Origin: Mycobacterium arosiense ATCC BAA-1401 = DSM 45069
Lineage (GTDB): Bacteria > Actinomycetota > Actinomycetes > Mycobacteriales > Mycobacteriaceae
DNA length: 64,000 nt
NCBI RefSeq assembly: GCF_002086125.1
Contig: NZ_MVHG01000012.1
Span: forward strand, 37,401-101,400
Reading direction: 5' to 3'
Shown here: piece by piece, positions 10,106 through 18,776 of the stretch
Layout: the number at the start of each line of letters is the position of its first letter
Position numbering within the stretch: the stretch's first letter is position 1
Translations under genes and position numbers: made by a program
Notes under the pieces: model-generated
What the model was told of the DNA's origin: nothing
Databases searched by the model: none
Seen by the model: only the letters and a program-made list of their open reading frames with translations

Positions 10106-13100
10106 ATGGCCCCGAAAAAAGCCCTGCGCGAAGTGTTCCTGGAATGGCCCGTCCTGCGCCAGTTGCGGTCACCGGACAAACTCGGCCGCGGCTCGGCGGT
10201 GACCTCCAAACACACCCGCGCGCTGGCGCCGCGGACCACCACGTCCGACCGCGTGGTGCAAAGCGTCTGCCCGTACTGCGCCGTCGGCTGCGGGCAGCGG
10301 GTGTATGTCAAGGACGAGCGCGTCGTGGCGATCGAGGGTGACCCCGATTCGCCGATCTCGCGAGGCCGCTTGTGCCCCAAGGGTTCTGCCAGCGAGCAGC
10401 TGGTGAATTCGCCCGGGCGGCAGCTGCAGGTGCTTTACCGTCCGCCCCGGGCCACCGAGTGGCAACCCCTGGAGCTCGACACCGCCATCGACATGATCGC
10501 CGACCGCTTTGTGGAATCACGCCGCAACAGCTGGCAGGACATCGACAAGAAGGGCAACCTGCTGCGCCGCACCATGGGCATCGCCGCACTCGGCGGCGCG
10601 ACCCTGGACAACGAAGAGAACTACCTCATAAAGAAGCTCTTCACCGCCGCGGGCGCCATTCAGATCGAGAACCAAGCTCGTATTTGACACAGCGCCACGG
10701 TTCCCGGTCTGGGAGCCTCCTTCGGGCGCGGCGGCGCCACCCAATCACTGCAAGACATGGCCAACGCCGACTGCATCGTCATCCAGGGCTCCAACATGGC
10801 CGAGTGCCACCCCGTCGGGTTCCAGTGGGTGGAAGAGGCCAGGGCGCGTGGTGCCCGGGTGATCCATGTCGACCCGCGCTTCACCCGCACCTCGGCGGTG
10901 TGCGACCGGCACATCCCGATCCGCGCCGGTTCGGACGTGGTGCTGCTCGGCGCTCTGATCAACCACATCCTGACAAACGATCTATGGTTCAAAGAGTACG
11001 TCGTCGCGTACACCAACGCCGCCACCCTGATCAACGAAAGCTTCAGGGACACCGAGGATCTCGGCGGCCTGTTCTCCGGCTTCGATCCCGAGACCGGGCA
11101 GTACGACACCTCGAGCTGGGCCTACGAAGAGCGGGATGACGGCCAGATCGAGTCCCCCGGCGGGGGCCACACCCACGGCGCCACCGCGGCGGAGAGCGGC
11201 GCCGGTCATGAGCACGGCAGCGGCGGCCCGCCGCTCGCGCACGCCCGGGTGCAGCGCGACGAAACCCTGCAGCACCCGCGGACGGTCTTTCAGATCCTCA
11301 AGCGCCACTATGCCCGCTACACCCCGGAAATGGTCACCGATGTCTGCGGCATCAGCCGCGAAGACTTCGACTACCTGGCCCACTCGATCGTGGAGAACTC
11401 CGGACGCGAGCGCACCACCTGCTTCGCCTACGCCGTCGGCTGGACCCAGCACACGCTGGGCGCCCAATTCATCCGCACCGCAACGATTTTGCAGCTGCTG
11501 ACGGGCAACGTCGGCCGCCCGGGCAGCGGCATCATGGCGCTGCGCGGTCACGCCACCATCCAAGGCTCCACCGACATCCCCACGCTGTTCAACCTGCTGC
11601 CCGGTTACCTGCCGATGCCTAAGGCGGGCATGCACGACACCCTGGCCGACTACCTCGACGCGGTCGGATCCAAGCAGCAAAAAGGCTTCTGGGCCAACGC
11701 CGACGCCTACACCGTCAGCCTGCTCAAGGCGTGGTGGGGGGACGCGGCGACCGCCGACAACGACTGGGCCTATGACTATCTGCCGCGGTTGTCCGGCCCG
11801 CACGGCACCTATCAGACCGTGATGGGCATGCTCGACGACGAGGTCGAGGGCTACTTTCTGCTGGGCCAGAACCCCGCGGTCGGTTCGGCCCACGGCCGCA
11901 TGCAGCGCATGGGCATGTCGCATCTCAAGTGGCTGGTGGTCCGCGATCTCAACCTCATCGAATCGGCCACCTGGTGGAAGGACGGACCCGAGATCGCTTC
12001 CGGCGAATTGAAAACGGAGGAGATCGACACCGAGGTGTTCTTCCTGCCCGCCGCGACGCATGTGGAGAAGGCGGGGTCGTTCACCCAGACGCAGCGGCTG
12101 GTGCAGTGGCGGCACAAGGCCGTCGAGCCGCCGGGCCAGTGCCAGAGCGAACTGCAGTTCTTCTACGAGCTCGGCAAGCGGATCCGGGAACGGCTGGCCG
12201 GTTCGACCGACGAGCGTGACCGTCCGCTGCTGGACCTGACGTGGGACTATCCGACCGATGAGCACGGCGAACCTGATGGGGAAGCGGTGCTGGCCGAGGT
12301 CAACGGCTATCGCGTCGACGGCGCCGCCCCCTTGACGTCGTACACCGAGCTGCGCGCCGACGGATCGACCGCCGCCGGCTGCTGGATCTACACCGGGGTG
12401 TACGCGAACGCCACCAACCAGGCCGCCCGCCGGGTGCCGCACGGCGGTGAGTCGCCGAGCCAGTCGGAATGGGGCTGGGCGTGGCCCGCCGACCGGCGGG
12501 TGCTCTACAACCGCGCGTCGGCCGACCCGGACGGCAAGCCGTGGAGCGATCGCAAGCGCTACGTCTGGTGGGACGAGGCGCAGGGCCGCTGGGTCGGCTA
12601 CGACGTGCCGGACTTCGTCGCCGACCGGGCTCCCGGCAGCCGCCCCGACCCCGATCTCGGCGGACCCGACGCGCTGGCCGGGGACGACCCGTTCATCATG
12701 CAGGCCGACGGCAAGGGCTGGCTGTTCGCGCCGAAGGGTGTGCTCGATGGGCCGTTGCCCACGCATTACGAGCCGCAGGAGTCACCGGTCACCAACGCGC
12801 TTTACCCGCAGCAGCGCAATCCGGCGCGAATCGTGTTCCCGCGCAAGGACAATCTGAGCGCACCCAGCGCCGGTGACCCGGGCGCCGACGTCTACCCGTA
12901 CGTCTTCACCACCTACCGGCTCACCGAGCACCACACCGCGGGCGGCATGAGCCGCTGGCTGCCCTACCTGTCCGAGCTGCAACCGGAGATGTTCTGCGAG
13001 GTGTCCCCGGAACTGGCCGCCGAGCGCGGCCTCGAGCCCTACGGGTGGGCCACCATCATCTCGCCGCGTGCCGCGATCGAGGCCCGGGTGCTGGTCACCC

Positions 13101-13450
13101 AGCGGGTGAGCCCGCTGATCATCAACGGTCACACCGTGCACCAGATCGGCTTGCCCTACCACTGGGGCGTCGGCAGCGACGCGGTGGTCAGCGGGGACGC
13201 GGCCAACGACCTGCTCGGTGTGACGCTCGATCCCAACGTGCAGATCCAGGAGTCCAAGGCCGGATCGTGTGACATCCGTCCGGGCCGCCGCCCGCAGGGT
13301 GAGGAACTGTTGCGGCTGATCGCCGACTACCAGTCACGCTCGGGCGCCACCACCGAGACCGACAATGTGCGGGTCGACGATGCGGTCTGGGACATCGTTG
13401 GACGGCAGGACACCAGGAGGGGCGATGGGTCAGCTGACCGGGCCGACTGA
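10106..13450 (+). CDS. fdhF: Selenocysteine-containing formate dehydrogenase, large (molybdopterin) subunit
   Basis: One 1114-residue protein, provided UGA at 10685-10687 is read as selenocysteine (residue 194). Both sides are in the same frame, and the context NQARI-Sec-HSATV matches the Sec site of FDH-N-type enzymes. A [4Fe-4S] site (CPYCAVGC...CPKG, residues about 55-100) precedes the molybdopterin guanine dinucleotide domains; a C-terminal molydopterin-binding domain ends the protein. It oxidises formate to CO2. No twin-arginine signal is visible, unlike E. coli FdnG, so a cytoplasmic position is likely. A His-rich insert lies at about residues 352-376. The gene overlaps fdhB by 26 bases. 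Confidence 0.95.
10685..10717 (+). promoter_or_regulatory. Sec UGA codon and bacterial SECIS hairpin in fdhF
   Basis: TGA (10685-10687) is followed after 11 bases by a perfect 7-bp hairpin: GGTTCCC (10699-10705), loop GGTCT (10706-10710), GGGAGCC (10711-10717), with one G-U pair. The loop matches the apical GGUCU of the E. coli fdhF SECIS that SelB reads. The distance from UGA fits the bacterial rule. Confidence 0.92.
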
Positions 13451-14408
13451 CCCGGCCGCGGCGGCCGGTTGGTCGGATGCCAAGCCGCGCAAAGGCTTTT
13501 TCACCGACACCTCGATCTGCATCGGCTGCAAGGCCTGCGAGGTCGCCTGCAAGGAATGGAACCGCAACCCGCGCGACGGCGACCTGGAACTGCTGGGATC
13601 GTCGTACGACAACACCGGCGCGCTGGGTGCGAGCACCTGGCGGCACGTGGCCTTCATCGAGCAGGGTCGTGAGCGCATCGAAGAGGCGCGCGAATCCGGC
13701 CGCGCGCTGATCGACCTCGGCATGCCCGCCCTGCCCGGGGCCGCGAAAAGCGCCGATACCGAGCCTGTTTCGCAGCCGCTGCACACACCGGAGTTCCGCT
13801 GGCTGATGTCGTCGGACGTGTGCAAGCACTGCACGCACGCCGGCTGCCTGGATGTCTGCCCGACGGGCGCGCTGTTCCGCACCGAGTTCGGCACGGTGGT
13901 GGTGCAGCACGACGTCTGCAACGGCTGCGGCACGTGCGTGGCGGGCTGCCCGTTCGGCGTGGTCGAACGGCGCAGTGACGGAACCTACGCGACGCCGGTG
14001 GAACGCCCGGGCCGGCCGAAGGAAGACTTCGTCACCGGGGTCGCCCAGAAATGCACACTCTGCTACGACCGCCTGGTCGAGGACCAGATCCCGGCGTGCG
14101 CCCAGACCTGTCCGACGACGTCGATCAAGTTCGGCGATCACGACGAGCTGGTGGCCCAGGCGCGCGAGCGGGTCGCCCAGTTGCATGCCGAGGGACGCAC
14201 CGAGGCAAGGCTTTACGGTGCCAACCAGGATGACGGCGTCGGCGGCACCGGTTCGGTGTTCCTGCTCCTCGACGAACCGGAGGTTTACGGTTTGCCGCCC
14301 GATCCGCGGGTGTGCACGGCCGACCTGCCGGCCATGTTCAAGCGCGCCGGCCTGGCCGCAGCCGGCATGGTCGGGGCGGCCGCGCTGGCATTCTGGAGGA
14401 GCCGGTGA
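13425..14408 (+). CDS. fdhB: Formate dehydrogenase iron-sulfur subunit
   Basis: A 327-residue ferredoxin-type electron-transfer subunit. Four cysteine groups for [4Fe-4S] clusters are visible: CIGCKACEVACKEW (residues about 30-43), CKHCTHAGCLDVCP, CNGCGTCVAGCPFG, and CTLCYDR with a distant CAQTCP. A hydrophobic C-terminal helix (AAAGMVGAAALAFW) may anchor it, as in FdnH. The ATG at 13425 is preceded by AGGAGG at 13415-13420 and lies inside the end of fdhF, so the subunits are translationally coupled. Confidence 0.94.
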   Translation: MGQLTGPTDPAAAAGWSDAKPRKGFFTDTSICIGCKACEVACKEWNRNPRDGDLELLGSSYDNTGALGASTWRHVAFIEQGRERIEEARESGRALIDLGMPALPGAAKSADTEPVSQPLHTPEFRWLMSSDVCKHCTHAGCLDVCPTGALFRTEFGTVVVQHDVCNGCGTCVAGCPFGVVERRSDGTYATPVERPGRPKEDFVTGVAQKCTLCYDRLVEDQIPACAQTCPTTSIKFGDHDELVAQARERVAQLHAEGRTEARLYGANQDDGVGGTGSVFLLLDEPEVYGLPPDPRVCTADLPAMFKRAGLAAAGMVGAAALAFWRSR

Positions 14409-15490
14409 GCACCTCGGAATTCGACAGCTTTCGTCCGCCGGAGCCCAAGGGCGGCAAGCGCCGCAAAGGCAGGCGCGCGGCCCGGCGCGGCGGCGCGGAC
14501 GGCTCGCGCGAGATGCCGATGGTCCCCGACGCCGAGTTCACCTCGTATTACGGGCGGCCGGTGGTCAAGCCCGCGCCGTGGGGACACGAAGTGGCGGCGT
14601 ACCTGTTCTTAGGGGGCGTCGCCGGTGGGTCCGGCCTGCTGGCGGCCGGTGCCCAGCTGAGCGGGCGAAACACGTTGCGCCGCAACACAAGACTGTCCGC
14701 GCTGATCGCGGTGGCGCTGGGTGCGGTCGCCCTGGTGAAAGATCTGGGCCGGCCCGAGCGATTCGTCAACATGCTGCGGACGGTCAAGCTGACCTCGCCG
14801 ATGAGCATCGGCTCCTGGATTCTCAGCCTGTTTTCGGCCGGCATCGGAGTTGCCTCGGCCGCCGAGGTCGACCGGATGACCGGCGAGCGAATCCCGTTGG
14901 GCCCGTTGCGGCCCGTGCTGCGCGCCGTGGAGGCACCGGCCGGACTGGAAGCCGCGGTGTTCGCGGCGCCGCTCGCGGTCTACACCGCGGTGCTGCTCAC
15001 CGACACCGCGACCCCGACGTGGAACGCCGCGTATCGGGACCTGCCGTTCGTGTTCGTCAGTTCGGCGAGCCTGGCCGCCTCAGGGTTGGCGATGATCACC
15101 ACTGGAGTGGCCGAGGCCGGGCCCGCCCGCAAGCTCGCCGTCGTCGGCGCCGTCGGCGACCTGATCTCCACCCGGGTCATGGAGCACCGGATGGACCCGG
15201 TGACCAGGGAACCGCTGCATCATGGCACGCCCGGCCGGCTCTTGACGGCAAGCGAATGGCTCGCCGCCGCAGGCGGTTTGGGCGCGCTGCTGGGCGGGCG
15301 GCGCCGCGGCGTCGCCGCCCTGTCCGGACTCGCGTTGCTGACGGCATCGGCCATGCTGAGGTTCGGATTCTTCGAGGCCGGCAAGGAATCGGCCGGCGAT
15401 CCCCGTTACACGATCGAGCCGCAGAAGCGCCGGCTCGCGGCGCGGCGGGCAGCCGGCGTGACCGGGGACTCGATCACCACCGCGGACTGA
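14405..15490 (+). CDS. NrfD/PsrC-type membrane subunit of the formate dehydrogenase
   Basis: A 361-residue polytopic protein with a basic N-terminus and about eight hydrophobic segments from residue 60 onward, of the NrfD/polysulfide reductase C family (includes KDLGRPERFVNMLR). Such subunits pass electrons to quinones without heme. The GTG at 14405 overlaps the fdhB stop (GTGA) and is preceded by a GGAGGAG ribosome site. It would make this a membrane-bound, quinone-reducing complex instead of the cytochrome-b gamma subunit of E. coli FDH-N. Confidence 0.88.
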   Translation: MSTSEFDSFRPPEPKGGKRRKGRRAARRGGADGSREMPMVPDAEFTSYYGRPVVKPAPWGHEVAAYLFLGGVAGGSGLLAAGAQLSGRNTLRRNTRLSALIAVALGAVALVKDLGRPERFVNMLRTVKLTSPMSIGSWILSLFSAGIGVASAAEVDRMTGERIPLGPLRPVLRAVEAPAGLEAAVFAAPLAVYTAVLLTDTATPTWNAAYRDLPFVFVSSASLAASGLAMITTGVAEAGPARKLAVVGAVGDLISTRVMEHRMDPVTREPLHHGTPGRLLTASEWLAAAGGLGALLGGRRRGVAALSGLALLTASAMLRFGFFEAGKESAGDPRYTIEPQKRRLAARRAAGVTGDSITTAD

Positions 15491-15524
15491 GGGCGGGGGC
15501 GCAAAGGGGTGGCACCGAGGCGTC

Positions 15525-15549
15525 GTTTGCGACCCGTGTAGCCGGGTAC
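15525..15549 (+). promoter_or_regulatory. SigF-type promoter candidate
   Basis: GTTT (15525-15528) and GGGTAC (15544-15549) are separated by 15 bases, matching the mycobacterial SigF pattern GTTT-N15-17-GGGTA. A start about seven bases downstream would fall almost at the ATG at 15560, giving a near-leaderless message. Confidence 0.55.
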
Positions 15550-15559
15550 CCCGTCACGC

Positions 15560-16546
15560 ATGACGAATTTCGGCTACACTTTGATGACCGAGCAGAGTGG
15601 ACCCAAAGACCTTGTGCGGTATGCGGTTTCGGCTGAAGATCGCGGTTTCGACTTTCACGTGTGTAGTGATCACTTCTCGCCTTGGCTCGCCACGCAAGGA
15701 CACGCGCCCAACGCCTGGGCGGTGCTGGGTGCGGTGGCGCAGGCCACCGAGCGGGTCGACCTCTACACCTACGTGACGTGCCCGACGATGCGCTATCACC
15801 CCGCCACCGTCGCCCAGCAGGCGGCCACCGTGCAGATCCTGTCCGACGGCCGGTTCACCCTGGGGCTGGGCAGCGGTGAAAACCTCAACGAACACGTCGT
15901 CGGCAAGGGTTGGCCGGCCGTCACGCGCCGGCAGGACATGCTGCGCGAGGCCATCAAGATCATCCGGGACTTGTTCGGCGGCCAACTGGTGGATTTCACC
16001 GGTGACTATTTCCAGGTCGATTCGGCCCGGCTGTGGGACGTGCCCGACGTACCGGTCGGCATCGGGGTCGCGATCGGCGGCACCAAGGCCGTCGACAAGT
16101 TCGCCAAGCTGGCCGACCACCTGATCGCGACGGAGCCCAAGAACGAACTGGTCGACGCCTGGCACGGCGCCCGCCAAGCGGCCAACCTGGCCGGCGGCGG
16201 GCGCGTGATCGGCCAGATACCGGTGTCCTGGGATCCCGACCGAGACACCGCGGTGAAGCGAGCGCACGACCAGTTCCGCTGGTTTGCCGGCGGATGGAAG
16301 GTCAACGCCGATCTGCCGACGCCGGCCGGCTTCGCCGGGGCGACCCAGTATGTGCGGCCCGAAGACGTCGCCGAGACCATTCCCTGCGGCCCTGACCTCG
16401 ATGCCATCGTCGAGGGCGTCCGGCCTTACTGGGAAGCAGGGTTCACCGACATCGCGCTCGTGCAGATCGGCGGGGAAGCCCAGGAGCGGTTCCTCGCAGA
16501 GGCTGCCGAGCCTTTGCTGGCGGCGCTGCGCGACGCAGCAAACTGA
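15560..16546 (+). CDS. F420-dependent luciferase-like (LLM) oxidoreductase
   Basis: A 328-residue TIM-barrel flavin/F420 enzyme of the luciferase-like monooxygenase class, closest in feel to the F420-dependent glucose-6-phosphate dehydrogenase-related group. Conserved segments are HVCSDHFSPW, TCPTMRYHPATVAQQAAT and GLGSGENLNEH. The natural substrate cannot be read from sequence. It stands alone with a SigF-like promoter just upstream and precedes other stress-type genes. Confidence 0.88.
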   Translation: MTNFGYTLMTEQSGPKDLVRYAVSAEDRGFDFHVCSDHFSPWLATQGHAPNAWAVLGAVAQATERVDLYTYVTCPTMRYHPATVAQQAATVQILSDGRFTLGLGSGENLNEHVVGKGWPAVTRRQDMLREAIKIIRDLFGGQLVDFTGDYFQVDSARLWDVPDVPVGIGVAIGGTKAVDKFAKLADHLIATEPKNELVDAWHGARQAANLAGGGRVIGQIPVSWDPDRDTAVKRAHDQFRWFAGGWKVNADLPTPAGFAGATQYVRPEDVAETIPCGPDLDAIVEGVRPYWEAGFTDIALVQIGGEAQERFLAEAAEPLLAALRDAAN

Positions 16547-16735
16547 TCGCAGGTTTGGCCGCTTTCCGCCCGGGTATTCGCGTCGCAGTCGTGCGGCAGC
16601 CGGCCAACGCGCGTCGGGACGTCGGAAGAGCTGGGACGTTTACGGGCGGTTCCGGCGGCGTTGGCCCCGCAAATCGCTGCGGCACCGCCGGTGGCCTAGC
16701 TGCCCGCCTTCCGGCAAAGCAAGGGGGAATGAAAG

Positions 16736-17149
16736 TTGAGCGATCAGATCGATAGCACCACGAATGCCCTCATCAGGACCCTCAGCGGCGCCAGTTTCGG
16801 GCTGGGGGTGAGCGAACTGGTCGCCCCGGGGAAAGTCGCCGCAATGGCGGGCGTGGATGACACCGGCCGGTCGCGCCGGGTGATCCGCGCGCTCGGGGTC
16901 CGCGAATGCGGCCATGGCGCCGCGTTGCTGGGCGGGCCCGCCAAGCTGGTGTGGACCAGGGTGGCCGGAGACGTCCTGGACCTGGCCCTGTTGATCGCGG
17001 GCGTGGCCGCCCGCGGCCCGGGACGGCGGCGTCAGGGCGCCATCTCGGCGGCACTGCTCTCCGGTATCGCCGGACTGGACCTGTACACGGCGTTGCGGAC
17101 GACCGGCAACGGGGCTCGAGGCGGCGCACCAGCGCTACGAGCTCTTTGA
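16736..17149 (+). CDS. Small hydrophobic protein, function unknown
   Basis: A 137-residue protein from a TTG start preceded by a gggggaatgaaag ribosome-site region. It has about three moderately hydrophobic helices (residues 20-40, 62-85, 100-118) and a SGASFGLGVSELVAPGKVAAMAG N-terminal part seen in short actinobacterial membrane proteins often near cyclase/dehydrase genes. Not recognised more precisely. It is followed 37 bases later by the PfpI-type gene and may share its transcript. Confidence 0.65.
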   Translation: MSDQIDSTTNALIRTLSGASFGLGVSELVAPGKVAAMAGVDDTGRSRRVIRALGVRECGHGAALLGGPAKLVWTRVAGDVLDLALLIAGVAARGPGRRRQGAISAALLSGIAGLDLYTALRTTGNGARGGAPALRAL

Positions 17150-17186
17150 GCCGAAAGAAATCGGTGATCGCACGAAGGGACGGACG

Positions 17187-17741
17187 ATGTCGAACGAGTT
17201 GCAAGGCAAGAAAATTGCGATTTTGGCGGCTGACGGCGTGGAAAAAGTCGAGCTCGAGCAGCCACGTGCGGCGCTGCGGGAGGCGGGCGCCCACATCCAG
17301 TTGCTGTCCCTGTCGGACGGCGAAATCCAGGCGCGTAACCACGATCTGGAACCGGCGGGAACCTTTGCCGTCGACCGCAAGGTATCCGAGGCGTCTGTGG
17401 ACGACTTCGATGGTCTGGTGCTGCCGGGCGGCACCGTGAACCCGGACAAACTGCGCATGGACAGCTCGGCGGTGTCCTTCGTCCGTGATTTCGTCGGATC
17501 GGGGAAGCCGGTGGCGGCCGTCTGTCATGGCCCCTGGACGCTGGTGGAAGCCGGTGTGGCAGTGGGCCGGACGCTGACCTCGTACGCCAGCATCCGCACC
17601 GATCTGCGCAACGCGGGTGCTCGCGTCGTCGACGAGGAGGTAGTGGTCGACGGCAACCTGATCACCAGCCGCTCCCCATCGGATCTCCCCGCCTTCTGCG
17701 CGACCATCCTCAAGCAGTTCGCGCAGGGGAGCACCGGCTGA
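17187..17741 (+). CDS. DJ-1/PfpI family protein
   Basis: A 184-residue protein of the type-1 glutamine amidotransferase-like fold. The nucleophile elbow AVCHGPW (Cys near residue 113) and the upstream acid (E near residue 23) are present. PfpI/YhbO relatives are general stress proteins with proposed deglycase or protease activity. It sits between a small hydrophobic protein and a methyltransferase in the stress-associated block. Confidence 0.9.
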   Translation: MSNELQGKKIAILAADGVEKVELEQPRAALREAGAHIQLLSLSDGEIQARNHDLEPAGTFAVDRKVSEASVDDFDGLVLPGGTVNPDKLRMDSSAVSFVRDFVGSGKPVAAVCHGPWTLVEAGVAVGRTLTSYASIRTDLRNAGARVVDEEVVVDGNLITSRSPSDLPAFCATILKQFAQGSTG

Positions 17742-17762
17742 CCTCGACTTTTCGGCCGTTCC

Positions 17763-17788
17763 GTTTGAATGCGCCGGTTTGCGGGCAT
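17763..17788 (+). promoter_or_regulatory. Possible SigF-type promoter before the methyltransferase gene
   Basis: GTTT (17763-17766) and GGGCAT (17783-17788) are separated by 16 bases. The -10 differs from the SigF consensus by one base. The methyltransferase start is at 17845. Confidence 0.35.
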
Positions 17789-17844
17789 TATCCCGCCAAG
17801 CCGTGACCAGCGGCTATCCTTATAGGGTTCTCGAAAGGCCAACA

Positions 17845-18534
17845 GTGACGACCACGTATCCCGAGCCCGTTGTTTCACCGGTTCCCAACGTGTATCAGCC
17901 GCAAGAGGACTCCCGTTTGCTGGTGGATGTTATGCACGATTCCGGCCTGATCCCGGGGCGTCGTGTGCTCGATCTCTGTACCGGCAGCGGGTACGTAGCG
18001 ATCGCGGCCGCCGCAATGGGCTGCGCCAGTGCCACCGCCTTCGACATCTGCCCGCAGGCGGTGCGTTGTGCCCGGGAAAACGCCGCGCTGGCCGGCGTGC
18101 AGGTCGACATCCGCGAGGGCTCGTGGAGCGCGGCGGCGGACGACGCGCCGTTCGATGTTGTGGTGTCGAACCCGCCCTATGTGCCCACTCCGCCCGGCGC
18201 CGAGACGGAAGAGATTTGCCCGGCCGCCGGACCGTCCTGGGCCTGGAATGCCGGCGTGGATGGCCGGACGATTCTCGACCCGCTGTGCGAGACCGCGCCA
18301 AAGCTGCTGCGCGACGGCGGATCCCTGCTGTTGGTCCATTCGGCGCTGTCCGGTGTGCAGCAGTCGCTGAATGCGCTGAAGTGGGCCGGGATGGACGCGA
18401 AAGTGATCGCCTCCAAATGGATACCCTTTGGTCCGGTGATGTCGTCGCGGGCGCAATGGTTGGAGGACGTCGGCCTGATCCCGCGCGGCCGGCGCGAAGA
18501 AGAGTTGATCGTGATCCGCGCGGAGAAACGATGA
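17845..18534 (+). CDS. HemK/PrmC-like SAM-dependent methyltransferase
   Basis: A 229-residue class I methyltransferase. SAM motif I is VLDLCTGSGYVAIAAA (near residue 45) and the catalytic NPPY motif is SNPPYVP (near residue 113), as in enzymes that methylate glutamine amides of release factors. It lacks the N-terminal helical domain of PrmC and resembles the shorter HemK2/MTQ2 type. The GTG at 17845 gives a start consistent with the domain; upstream codons look non-coding. Its stop overlaps the CDGSH start (ATGA), so the two are coupled. Substrate unknown. Confidence 0.82.
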   Translation: MTTTYPEPVVSPVPNVYQPQEDSRLLVDVMHDSGLIPGRRVLDLCTGSGYVAIAAAAMGCASATAFDICPQAVRCARENAALAGVQVDIREGSWSAAADDAPFDVVVSNPPYVPTPPGAETEEICPAAGPSWAWNAGVDGRTILDPLCETAPKLLRDGGSLLLVHSALSGVQQSLNALKWAGMDAKVIASKWIPFGPVMSSRAQWLEDVGLIPRGRREEELIVIRAEKR

Positions 18535-18776
18535 CCGCTACCCGGGTACAGGTGGTGCCCAATGGGCCCGTGCTGGTCTCGGGCCCGGTGCGCATCGAAA
18601 TGCCCAATGGCGAGGTCGTCGAGTCCGACCGGTTCATGGTGGCCATCTGCACCTGCCGGCGCAGCGACCGTTACCCGTTGTGCGACACCAGCCATCGCAG
18701 GTGTCGACGCCTCAAAACCCCGGGTGCTCCAGCGGCCTCCGCAGCGACGTCTGATTCTGGCGCCACGACGCCATAA
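18531..18776 (+). CDS. CDGSH-type iron-sulfur protein
   Basis: An 81-residue protein whose motif CTCRRSDRYPLCDTSHRR (residues about 41-58) matches the CDGSH consensus C-x-C-x2-S-x3-P-x-C-D-x2-H that holds a labile [2Fe-2S] cluster with three Cys and one His. The family is implicated in redox and iron sensing. The last 65 bases overlap the 3' end of the oppositely oriented redox-enzyme gene, so the C-terminal tail beyond the motif is constrained by two genes or poorly conserved. Confidence 0.82.
   Translation: MTATRVQVVPNGPVLVSGPVRIEMPNGEVVESDRFMVAICTCRRSDRYPLCDTSHRRCRRLKTPGAPAASAATSDSGATTP

Noticed and set aside
10106..10687. A short gene ending at 10687 and a separate gene starting at 10757
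   Set aside because: They are one frame divided by a UGA that has Sec context, a SECIS hairpin and a full Sec machinery next door.
10982..12766. A 594-codon minus-strand open frame
   Set aside because: It lies wholly opposite fdhF, has the composition of a GC-rich shadow frame and no recognisable domain.
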